Positions 1 through 5,717 of a DNA stretch of 5,983 nt are shown here, piece by piece; position 1 is the stretch's first letter; each line of letters starts with the position of its first letter. The notes below the pieces were generated by a model. The model had not been told where the DNA came from. It did no database searches and saw only the letters and a program-made list of their open reading frames with translations. Source of the stretch: Desulfobacterales bacterium. GTDB lineage: Bacteria; Desulfobacterota; Desulfobacteria; Desulfobacterales; C00003060. The stretch is from contig DAOUTV010000125.1 of NCBI GenBank assembly GCA_030668505.1, positions 1-5,983 on the forward strand, read 5' to 3'. The translations under genes and the position numbers were made by a program.

Positions 1-150
1 AAGGGTGATGAGGACTAAGGGTACAAAATTCTGAAAGAAAATGGGCGTCATATATTCGGGGTTGTTCTTGCCCTGCATAATACTGTAAAAAAGTGCCACG
101 AAAATAAAAATATCCATCACGACTATGACTATCTTCTGTTTGGTGTTCAC
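1..150 (-). CDS. Small membrane protein, partial (C-terminus beyond left edge)
   Basis: This is the last visible gene of the minus-strand permease operon. Its reading frame stays open for 50 codons to the window edge. I chose the GTG at 150-148 because a purine-rich site (AAGGGGAG, about 155-162) lies just upstream; the nearby ATG at 153-151 is in another frame and hits a stop after two codons. The visible protein begins MNTKQKIVIVVMD, has one hydrophobic segment at about residues 7-25, a short polar loop (QGKNNPEYM), and a second hydrophobic stretch starting near residue 37. This suggests an inner-membrane protein with at least two helices. It begins 23 bases after the preceding gene, so co-transcription is likely. 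I do not recognise the family; its role is only inferred as an accessory to the permease. Confidence 0.7.
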   Translation of the reverse strand, partial: MNTKQKIVIVVMDIFIFVALFYSIMQGKNNPEYMTPIFFQNFVPLVLITL

Positions 151-173
151 ACCATCTCCCCTTTGTCCGTTTT

Positions 174-515
174 TTACTTCTTCATAATATCTTGTTTGGT
201 TAAGTTCATCACCTTTATAGCTATGTTCCCTGTCTGCTCGACCCTGTATGCGGCCCTGAGGATATCCCCGACTTCAGGCTCCTTGCCAACCAGGGCCTCA
301 GAATAGTTGATTACAATGGTTTTACCGGTTGACCTGCCGTAGGGATGTTCTTTGTCCTTGGTCGTGTCGTATATCTCAATAGTATAGGTCTTGTTTTCCT
401 CGTCTATTGCCACGCATTTTCCCTGCACAACTTCCGCAGCCATGGCGGCAGGTATTATCAAGACAACGGCCATGGCTATAGTTACCACTGTGGATAACAG
501 AGTATTCCTTAACAT
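174..515 (-). CDS. Exported small protein of unknown function
   Basis: The gene encodes 113 residues. The N-terminus is a clear Sec signal peptide: MLRN, then a hydrophobic core to about residue 21, then PAAMAAE with likely cleavage near residue 26 or 27. The mature part of about 86 residues looks beta-rich, with alternating strands around KCVAID, YTIEIYD, KTIVINY and GDILRAAYRV, and a VGKEPEVGD turn. An OB-like small barrel is possible, but that is an inference from strand spacing. There is no lipobox cysteine at the cleavage site; one Cys (C34) remains in the mature chain. The ATG at 515 is preceded by AAGGGGG about eight bases upstream. It lies between the TauE-like gene (43-base gap) and the partial membrane gene, which suggests a periplasmic partner of the transporter. 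Function is unknown. Confidence 0.8.
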   Translation of the reverse strand: MLRNTLLSTVVTIAMAVVLIIPAAMAAEVVQGKCVAIDEENKTYTIEIYDTTKDKEHPYGRSTGKTIVINYSEALVGKEPEVGDILRAAYRVEQTGNIAIKVMNLTKQDIMKK

Positions 516-558
516 TTAGGTTTCCCCCTTTTCTTCAACTAGCGCAAGAGTGCCGCCT

Positions 559-1590
559 CTATATGTCTGTTGCCCTCTTTTGCCTTAGCTCTGCTGCGGC
601 GCCCTTAAACATAATCCCCATGATGATTGCACACACAAGGGCCACTACGCCCAGAATGAGAACCCCGGCAATTAAAGGGAAGCCGTACTGCTTCAGGATA
701 ATAGAGATCATACAGACAAGGATACAGACCATAAACCAGAAGCGAATGCCCATCCCCCTGGCATATTTGGTTGCTACTGTTCCTATCTGGGCGCCTACGG
801 CGGCACCGCAGAGCATGACGACCACTGCGACCAACTCAATCCGCCCCTTCAGGGTGTAAGTAAAGGCCCCATAAAGCCCTGAGATCATCACCTCAAAGAG
901 GTCTGTACCCACGGCCACGTGCGTGGGACATCCCACAAAGTAGATCAGGGCAGGCATGCGGAGCATACCACCGCCGATGCCGAGGAATCCTGCCAGGACA
1001 CCGGTGACAAAACCGACTATAGCCGGCAGCCACAGGGAACAATAGATCCCTGCCTGCGGAAAGTGCATCATCGGAGGTATCTTAATGTTGTGGAGGGTGC
1101 TGGAAAAGTCAAGTCCGCCCTTTAACTTGTCCCCCTCTTTTATCCCTTCCCTTTCCGCCTTGCGCTTCTTGAGAATATCCGTAAGAACCATCAGAAAAAT
1201 GCATGCCAGGAAACCGACATAGATCCACCGCACTACAGGTCCAACGAGCCCTATTGCTTCCAGGTAGATAACGATCCTGGCACCGATCTCAATCCCTATC
1301 ATGGTGAAGACGAGCATGGCGAGCCCGAGCCGGACATCGACGTTGCCGAACTTTGCATGCCGTATGGTAGCAATCATCGATTTCCCGGCAATATGGGCAA
1401 TATCCGTTCCGATAGCAAAGGCCATGGGAAAACCCAAAATGTTGAGCCCCGGGGTCACCAGCCAAGCGCCCCCCATCCCAAAGAATCCGCCGATAACACC
1501 CACGGCAAATCCGATGAGAACCAGGCCTGGCCAAAAAATCTCAATGCCCGAAATGGGCATGTACATCATATACCAGGCTGAAACATCCAT
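559..1590 (-). CDS. TauE/SafE family anion permease (sulfite exporter-like)
   Basis: This 343-residue integral membrane protein belongs to the TauE/SafE (formerly DUF81) family, whose characterised members move sulfite, sulfoacetate or other small organic and sulfur anions across the inner membrane. The family hallmark of two homologous halves is visible. Half one has GGFFGMGGAWLVTP (about 34-47) followed by GTDIAHI (61-67); half two has AGFLGIGGGMLRMP (about 200-213) followed by GTDLFEV (228-234). About eight hydrophobic segments are separated by a long basic and polar loop at about 138-180. At 343 residues it is longer than the roughly 250-residue minimal members, mainly because of that loop. 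The ATG at 1590 is preceded by AAAGGAGA eight bases upstream. The genes on both sides encode small exported or membrane proteins. The substrate cannot be read from the sequence; sulfite or sulfate is a guess from family and probable host. Confidence 0.92.
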   Translation of the reverse strand: MDVSAWYMMYMPISGIEIFWPGLVLIGFAVGVIGGFFGMGGAWLVTPGLNILGFPMAFAIGTDIAHIAGKSMIATIRHAKFGNVDVRLGLAMLVFTMIGIEIGARIVIYLEAIGLVGPVVRWIYVGFLACIFLMVLTDILKKRKAEREGIKEGDKLKGGLDFSSTLHNIKIPPMMHFPQAGIYCSLWLPAIVGFVTGVLAGFLGIGGGMLRMPALIYFVGCPTHVAVGTDLFEVMISGLYGAFTYTLKGRIELVAVVVMLCGAAVGAQIGTVATKYARGMGIRFWFMVCILVCMISIILKQYGFPLIAGVLILGVVALVCAIIMGIMFKGAAAELRQKRATDI

Positions 1591-1611
1591 CAGTTCAATC
1601 TCCTTTCCTCT

Positions 1612-1905
1612 CTATTCCCTCAACTCCCGGGTCGTCAGATCGAGTCCTGTCCTTGACATGATTATATCCATAAGAAATCCGAACCCGGCACCCAGGGCCG
1701 TGAGAATGACGACCGTCCAGATACTAAACATGAGAAGATTTTCATTATACATATTGCCAAAATAGAGATAAATACCTGAAAGCAATCGGGTATCGGCTAC
1801 GTGGACCAAAGGTTTCGCCTTATTACCGCCAGCCCAGATCGGGGTTGGGACAAACAGATAGACCATGGTCATAAAGGCAAATAGTTTGTAACAAAACGCC
1901 CTCAT
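1612..1905 (-). CDS. Small exported, membrane-anchored protein preceding the permease
   Basis: The preferred product is 97 residues starting MRAFCYKL. The first 25 residues form a signal peptide (hydrophobic core, then PTPIWA-GG). A polar part follows (KPLVHVADTRLLSG, LYFGNMYNEN), then one transmembrane helix at about 57-80 and a cytoplasmic-looking tail ending RTGLDLTTRELRE. I chose the ATG at 1905 because AGGGAGGT sits seven bases upstream and the signal peptide starts there. A longer in-frame form from the ATG at 2004 (130 residues) also has an AAGGAG nearby, but it would bury the signal peptide behind 33 Gly/Pro-rich residues. The gene ends 21 bases before the TauE-like gene, so the two are surely co-transcribed. 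I recall similar small proteins beside TauE-type permeases in sulfate reducers but cannot verify that here. A role as permease partner is inference. Confidence 0.8.
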   Translation of the reverse strand: MRAFCYKLFAFMTMVYLFVPTPIWAGGNKAKPLVHVADTRLLSGIYLYFGNMYNENLLMFSIWTVVILTALGAGFGFLMDIIMSRTGLDLTTRELRE

Positions 1906-1912
1906 TAGAAAT

Positions 1913-1920
1913 ACCTCCCT
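1913..1920 (-). promoter_or_regulatory. Ribosome binding site deciding the 97-aa start
   Basis: On the minus strand this reads AGGGAGGT, seven bases before the ATG at 1905. It is the strongest Shine-Dalgarno match near either candidate start of this gene and supports the shorter, signal-peptide-bearing product over the 130-residue form. Confidence 0.75.
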
Positions 1921-2000
1921 TCCAAACACATAATTAGAATCTACCGTACCGCCAGGACCGAACACGGCGCCTGGGCCACTACCCTTAGCATCCTTCACAA

Positions 2001-2093
2001 TCATTCCGCTCCTTCTTGCTGGGGTATATCGATAGCCTTGTCCAGCGCCTTTATCGCAGACTCAGAATTATCAACCGGAATTAAGATTATCAC
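2001..2093 (-). pseudogene. Universal stress protein (UspA-type) N-terminal remnant
   Basis: A GTG at 2093 opens a 30-codon frame ending in TGA at 2003-2001. It reads (M)IILIPVDNSESAIKALDKA followed by IDIPQQEGAE. This matches the start of Usp domains: strand one with the ILxPVDxSE nucleotide-site motif, then the first helix (ALxxAIxxAxxxGAE). The next Usp strand normally begins with residues such as MIVL. The codons for MIV do follow, but in another frame (ATG at 2004, overlapping the stop as ATGA), so one indel would join EGAE to MIV. Beyond that no Usp sequence is recognisable: the ATP-binding G-2x-G-9x-G(S/T) region and about 100 residues are missing. AAGGAT lies eight bases before the GTG and a promoter candidate lies just upstream, so it is probably still transcribed and translated as the first cistron. 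It may be a decayed gene or a retained leader peptide. Confidence 0.6.
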
Positions 2094-2118
2094 ATATTTT
2101 TATCCTTATATTCATATC

Positions 2119-2150
2119 ATTATAAATTTGCAAGATAAATGTTATGTCAA
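2119..2150 (-). promoter_or_regulatory. Candidate promoter of the permease operon
   Basis: On the minus strand a consensus TTGACA (2150-2145) is followed by a consensus TATAAT (2124-2119). The spacer is 20 bases, longer than the usual 16-18, so the two boxes may not act together without an activator. A start near position 2112 would leave a short leader of about 20 bases before the GTG at 2093, which fits well. The -35 hexamer lies in one arm of the inverted repeat at 2143-2166, so a bound regulator there would control it. Confidence 0.5.
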
Positions 2151-2166
2151 AGATCTTTTTGACATA
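2143..2166. promoter_or_regulatory. Inverted repeat, candidate operator of the divergent region
   Basis: Perfect 9-base arms TATGTCAAA (2143-2151) and TTTGACATA (2158-2166) flank a 6-base spacer that contains AGATCT. Each arm supplies TTGACA reading outward, on the minus strand at 2150-2145 and on the plus strand at 2159-2164. The plus-strand copy is followed, at an under-length spacing of 15 bases, by GATAAC, a weak -10. The element sits between divergent genes, which favours a dimeric regulator site over a terminator. A terminator is also unlikely because no gene ends just before it on either strand. Confidence 0.5.
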
Positions 2167-2443
2167 GCCTCCAGTAGCTGATAACTAATGCCAAGAATTT
2201 AGGCCTCTTTGATATTTTGGCGTGGTTTATACATTAATTCTCTACCCAGGTCAAGATCTAAAACTTATGTCAAGTCCGCCCTGGTGCAAGTGATTGTAAC
2301 ATATTTTCGAGGTTATCTTAATGTCAGTAGTGGAGCCTCTGTATGTGGATTATTCTGGACGGGACTTTTGATAAACGCTATCCTATGAATTCAAGCATTT
2401 CAAGTCCGTCTTCGCCAGGGGTTTTTGCAGTGCTGGATGGTTT

Positions 2444-2466
2444 GCCCGTCCCGGACCGGTACGGGC
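2444..2466 (+). repeat. GC-rich inverted repeat in leader
   Basis: Arms GCCCGT and ACGGGC are perfect complements with an 11-base loop rich in C and G. The element lies 31 bases upstream of the GTG start of the PEP-synthase-like gene, in a patch much richer in GC than the rest of the intergenic region. It has no T-tract on either strand, so a simple intrinsic terminator is unlikely. A leader hairpin or part of an interspersed repeat remains possible. Confidence 0.35.
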
Positions 2467-2485
2467 CGGGGAGGCGGAGCTTCGC

Positions 2486-2490
2486 AGGAG
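2486..2490 (+). promoter_or_regulatory. Ribosome binding site supporting the GTG start at 2498
   Basis: AGGAG is placed seven bases before the GTG at 2498. The frame stays open upstream to a TAA at 2372-2374 but contains no ATG, GTG or TTG there, so this GTG is the only sensible upstream start. Confidence 0.7.
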
Positions 2491-2497
2491 TTCGAAC

Positions 2498-5131
2498 GTG
2501 TTAAAAAGGCTCAACATATTCAGAAGATGGAAATGGCGCAAGCCAAAAACCTCCAAGGAAGATATAAACGAGATCTTTCGGTTCAAATACTCCATGTTTA
2601 AGGAATTGTTGGCTTCCAATACCGAGGTTTTAAACATTATCTCGGACATTGAAGAGAAGCTTCAGGGTCAAGAGATCTTCGGTATGTCATATGTACGTGC
2701 CAAGTCGACACGCGCTATCTTTTCCATCTCTCGCATGGTCAAGTGCCTGAATGCCCTTTCAAACAACAGCTATGACTCGCTAAATGGTGTGTTGGGAAAG
2801 ATCAATGAAGAGATAAAAGGGGAGTTGGGCAAAAAGAAGGAAATCCCCTTTACTGAACTAATCTTGCCCTATTCTGAGGTGACTAAGGAGATGGTGGATT
2901 GGGTAGGTGGCAAGAATGCCCACCTGGGGGAAGTATACAATCTCGTGAAACTCCCCATACCTGAAGGTTTTGCCATTACCACTCACGCCTTTAATTCCTT
3001 CCTTGCTCACAACGATCTTGTTGATGAGATCAACAAGAAAAAGATAATGATAGACCCGGATGATCCGAAAACAGTAAATCGCGTCAGTGAAGAAATCCAG
3101 AGGCTAATCATCCTGGCCCGGGTTCCTCCTGAGCTGAATAAGGCCATCCTGTCTGCCTATGGTAGGATCGATGAAGCGACCCGAAAAATGGAACCAAGTC
3201 GTTCCTCCATAAGGGTATCGATGCGCAGCAGTGCCATCGGAGAGGACAGCAAGTTGTCTTATGCCGGTCAATACCTGTCCTCATTGAATGTGCCGCCGGA
3301 TAAACTGATCCAGACATACAAGTACATTGTGGCAAGCCTGTATACCCCGCGGGCCATATTCTATCGCAAGAACAAAGGGATTCGGGATGAAGATATTGCC
3401 ATGAATGTGGCCTGCCTTCAAATGGTGGAATCCGTGGCCAGTGGGGTGATGTATTCGCGGCATCCCTTTAACTTGTTGGAAGATAACATCATCATTACCG
3501 CTGTATGGGGCCTGGGACCCTATGCCGTTGATGGAGTTATAACGCCGGACACTTACACGGTTGCCAAAGATGAAAGGGGCAGCATCCTTCAAACCAAGAT
3601 CTCCGAGAAACCCGTCCAATTGGTCAGCAGTCCAAATGGTGGTCTTGTAGAAGTACCTGTAGCCATGGATAAACAGCGCAAACCCTGTCTGTTGCCAGAG
3701 CAGGTCCGGACCCTGGCCGTGTATGCCAGCAGACTGGAAAAACACTTTCAGTGCCCCCAGGACATCGAATGGGCCCTTGACGTCGAGGGACGGCTTATTG
3801 TGTTACAGACCCGGCCTCTTCGTGTAGAAAGTCCTGAAAAGAACGGCATCAAACAGGGTACCCCCAGGTTGTCCGGATATTCTTTATTGGTAGAAAACGG
3901 TGTGGTGGCCTTTCCGGGTGTGGGATTTGGCCCGGCCGTTCACATCCGTTCAGATGAAGACCTCATGACCTTTCCTGAAGGCGCTGTCCTCGTAGCCAAA
4001 CATTCGACGCCAAAATTCGTGATTGCCATGAAAAAGGCCCAGGCTATTGTCACTGACTCAGGTAGCGTGGTCGGACACATGGCCTCTCTGGCCAGGGAAT
4101 TTGAGGTGCCCTCCATATTGAATGCCAAAGTGGCAACCGCCACTATCCCCCCTGGGACAGAAATTACGGTAGACGCCTATTCAGGAAGGGTATACCGGGG
4201 TAAGGTTCCGGAATTACTTGCCATACAAATGCACAGGGAACCTCACATGAAAGACGCTCCTGTGTATCAGACTTTGAAGCGGGTGGCTGACCTGATCGTA
4301 CCGCTGCACCTTTTGGATCCTGAGGCTTCCTATTTTTCACCGCAATCATGCCAATCACTACATGACATCAGTCGGCTTGTACATGAGTTCTCATACACTG
4401 AGATGTTTAAAATAAGCGATTTTATTTCGTACAAGGGGGGAGGCGCTGTGAAGTTATATGCCCCTATACCCCTGGACCTCCATATTATCGATTTGGAAGG
4501 CGGTCTTACCGGGATAATTGAAGGCGCTAAAAAGGTGACCATGGATTATATTGCCTCTACTCCCTTAAAAGCGCTCCTTAAGGGGATGATGCATGAAGAT
4601 TTACGTAACCATGAGCCTCGACCCATTCACCTTAGAGGGCTTATGTCGGTCATGAGCGAACAGATGTTATCACCCCCCGTTAACGCCGGAAAAAGGTTTG
4701 GTGAACGCAGCTACGCGATTATTTCTGACAAGTATCTCAATTTTAGTTCCCGGATCGGGTACCACTACAGTGTCATGGATTCATATTGCGGCGAGACTAT
4801 CAACAAGAATTACATTACCTTTTCCTTCAAGGGTGGCGCAGCAGATGATATTCGAAGAAATCGGCGTGCCCGCGCCATCGCCAACATATTGAAAGCCCTC
4901 GATTTTTTGGTGAAAGTAAATGGAGATAGAGTGGCTGCTCGGTTTCAAAAATACGAGCTTGCTGTGATTGAAGAAAAGTTGGAGATGTTAGGGCGGTTGC
5001 TCCAATTCACCCGGCAGATGGATATGTTGATGAATAGCGAAGCCAGTGTGGAGGGGGTAACAAAGGCTTTCTTGGAAGGAAACTATAGACTCAATCAAGC
5101 CTTTTTAGGCAGCATGCGTAGAAATGAGTAG
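2498..5131 (+). CDS. PEP synthase-like phosphotransferase with ATP-grasp and phosphohistidine domains and an unknown C-terminal domain
   Basis: The product has 877 residues in four parts. Residues 1-115 are a basic start plus helical extension. Residues about 120-445 are a PPDK/PEP-synthase N-terminal ATP-grasp domain with GGKNAHLGE (137-145), MRSSAIGED (242-250), AGQ (256-258), SGVMYSRHP (315-323), WGLGPYAVDG (337-346), QDIEWALD (421-428) and QTRPL (437-441). Residues about 470-570 are the swivelling PEP-utiliser domain with GHMASLAREFEVPS (526-539), H527 being the expected phosphoryl carrier. Residues about 575-877 are not recognised and include DSYCGETINKNYITFSFKGG (761-780). The PEP/pyruvate TIM barrel of true PEP synthase, with its CGQ motif, is absent, so the acceptor is unknown. 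By family mechanism ATP should phosphorylate H527. It is cytosolic (no signal or membrane segment). It is transcribed divergently from the permease operon and convergently with receiver genes. Calling it PpsA would over-reach. Confidence 0.88.
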   Translation: MLKRLNIFRRWKWRKPKTSKEDINEIFRFKYSMFKELLASNTEVLNIISDIEEKLQGQEIFGMSYVRAKSTRAIFSISRMVKCLNALSNNSYDSLNGVLGKINEEIKGELGKKKEIPFTELILPYSEVTKEMVDWVGGKNAHLGEVYNLVKLPIPEGFAITTHAFNSFLAHNDLVDEINKKKIMIDPDDPKTVNRVSEEIQRLIILARVPPELNKAILSAYGRIDEATRKMEPSRSSIRVSMRSSAIGEDSKLSYAGQYLSSLNVPPDKLIQTYKYIVASLYTPRAIFYRKNKGIRDEDIAMNVACLQMVESVASGVMYSRHPFNLLEDNIIITAVWGLGPYAVDGVITPDTYTVAKDERGSILQTKISEKPVQLVSSPNGGLVEVPVAMDKQRKPCLLPEQVRTLAVYASRLEKHFQCPQDIEWALDVEGRLIVLQTRPLRVESPEKNGIKQGTPRLSGYSLLVENGVVAFPGVGFGPAVHIRSDEDLMTFPEGAVLVAKHSTPKFVIAMKKAQAIVTDSGSVVGHMASLAREFEVPSILNAKVATATIPPGTEITVDAYSGRVYRGKVPELLAIQMHREPHMKDAPVYQTLKRVADLIVPLHLLDPEASYFSPQSCQSLHDISRLVHEFSYTEMFKISDFISYKGGGAVKLYAPIPLDLHIIDLEGGLTGIIEGAKKVTMDYIASTPLKALLKGMMHEDLRNHEPRPIHLRGLMSVMSEQMLSPPVNAGKRFGERSYAIISDKYLNFSSRIGYHYSVMDSYCGETINKNYITFSFKGGAADDIRRNRRARAIANILKALDFLVKVNGDRVAARFQKYELAVIEEKLEMLGRLLQFTRQMDMLMNSEASVEGVTKAFLEGNYRLNQAFLGSMRRNE

Positions 5132-5161
5132 GAGTTTAACTCACTCCAGCAGAGACTATGT

Positions 5162-5182
5162 CTGCTTGCTCCGCACAAGCAG
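5162..5182. terminator. Hairpin between convergent genes, possible weak terminator
   Basis: Perfect 7-base arms CTGCTTG (5162-5168) and CAAGCAG (5176-5182) enclose a 7-base loop. It lies 30 bases after the stop of the large plus-strand gene and just beyond the stop of the convergent receiver gene at 5197. That position fits a shared bidirectional terminator, but neither strand shows a T-tract after the stem, so intrinsic termination would be weak. Confidence 0.4.
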
Positions 5183-5196
5183 GTATTGATCCAAGA

Positions 5197-5619
5197 CTAC
5201 TTCTCAATCATCTTTCTGATTTCTGCTTTTCGGACTCTTTTATCTCTATCTGCCTTCAATTCGTAAGCCCTATCTATTTTCTCAATCAATTCCTCAATCT
5301 CACACGGCTTCAGGAGATATTCGTAGGCCCCCAATTTCATTCCATCCATAGCCGCATCAACCGAAGCGTGCCCACTAAGAATGATAACCTCAATTCCCGG
5401 ATTAACCTTCTTCAGTTCCCGTAAGGTTTCTATGCCGTCCAATCCTGGCATTTTTACATCCATAACGACCACATCAAATGGTTTTTCATTTATTACTTCT
5501 AAGGCCTTCTCACCGCTCAGAACACCGGTTGCGTCTATATTTCGTTTATTGAGGCGCTTGACCAAGGTCTCTAAAAAGTCTTTTTCATCATCCACGACTA
5601 AAAGTCTGAAACTATCCAT
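5197..5619 (-). CDS. Stand-alone response regulator receiver protein
   Basis: This is a 140-residue CheY-like receiver without an output domain. All key residues are visible: acidic pair D10 and D11 for magnesium, phosphoacceptor D54 in VVMDVKMPGLDG, switch residue S82 in LSGH, aromatic switch Y101, and K104-P105 in LLKPC. The last 20 residues form a charged helical tail (ELKADRDKRVRKAEIRKM) too short for DNA binding. The ATG at 5619 has GGAGGAG about six bases upstream. It is downstream of, and in the same direction as, a second receiver gene, 98 bases away. A single-domain receiver usually works in a phosphorelay or by binding a partner. The cognate kinase is not in the window. Confidence 0.93.
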   Translation of the reverse strand: MDSFRLLVVDDEKDFLETLVKRLNKRNIDATGVLSGEKALEVINEKPFDVVVMDVKMPGLDGIETLRELKKVNPGIEVIILSGHASVDAAMDGMKLGAYEYLLKPCEIEELIEKIDRAYELKADRDKRVRKAEIRKMIEK

Positions 5620-5641
5620 GTGAATCTCCTCCGCAAATGGT

Positions 5642-5652
5642 CTCCAGTGGAG
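5642..5652. repeat. Short palindrome upstream of the receiver gene
   Basis: CTCCA and TGGAG arms flank a single central base, 23 bases upstream of the receiver start and within the 98-base gap between the two receiver genes. The loop is too small for an RNA hairpin. It could be a small protein-binding site or chance. Confidence 0.2.
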
Positions 5653-5717
5653 TTATTGACTGGTTTTTTAAAAAATTCTTGGCTGTCATCACCAATTATC
5701 TTAAATTTTAATCTTCC

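Larger units (their letters stand above)
2167..2497. other. Gene-free leader and control region upstream of the large plus-strand gene
   Basis: I found no coding frame of convincing composition here on either strand. The left half is AT-rich and repeats words from the inverted repeat: TTATGTCAA recurs at 2265-2273 and AAGATCT at 2253-2259. TCAAGTCCG occurs at 2270-2278 and again at 2400-2408. The right 80 bases turn sharply GC-rich, with a 6-base stem GCCCGT (2444-2449) and ACGGGC (2461-2466) and a smaller imperfect palindrome GCGGAGCTTCGC (2474-2485). These may form RNA structure in a long leader, or belong to a dispersed genomic repeat. No strong plus-strand promoter was found closer to the gene. 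Confidence 0.45.

Noticed and set aside
1108..1121. GTCAAGTCCGCCCT shared exactly with 2269-2282
   Set aside because: One copy is inside the permease coding frame, and a 14-base match in 6 kb is not far from chance; no wider repeat could be traced.
563..1765. Several long plus-strand open frames opposite the permease and its neighbour
   Set aside because: They are antisense to genes with strong family motifs and ribosome sites, and their translations have low-complexity, shadow-like composition.
2144..2167. Seven-codon frame MSKIFLT within the inverted repeat
   Set aside because: No ribosome site, and the palindrome explains the sequence better.
2486..2500. TTCGAAC resembling a tRNA T-loop
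   Set aside because: No acceptor, D or anticodon arms could be placed around it.
2383..2649. Minus-strand 88-codon frame overlapping the start of the large gene
   Set aside because: It has no recognisable motif, overlaps a confident gene, and its tail translates the GC-rich leader.
3108..4542. Minus-strand frames inside the phosphotransferase gene
   Set aside because: They are shadows of the well-supported plus-strand coding frame.
2498..5131. Naming the large gene ppsA, ppdK or rifampicin phosphotransferase
   Set aside because: The PEP/pyruvate barrel is not visible, and the domain order and C-terminal sequence do not match the rifampicin enzyme, in which the drug-binding domain lies between the ATP-grasp and His domains.
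5667..5679. T6A6 tract between the receiver genes as a terminator
   Set aside because: It has no GC stem; it is a plain AT palindrome and more likely flexible spacer or promoter-associated DNA.
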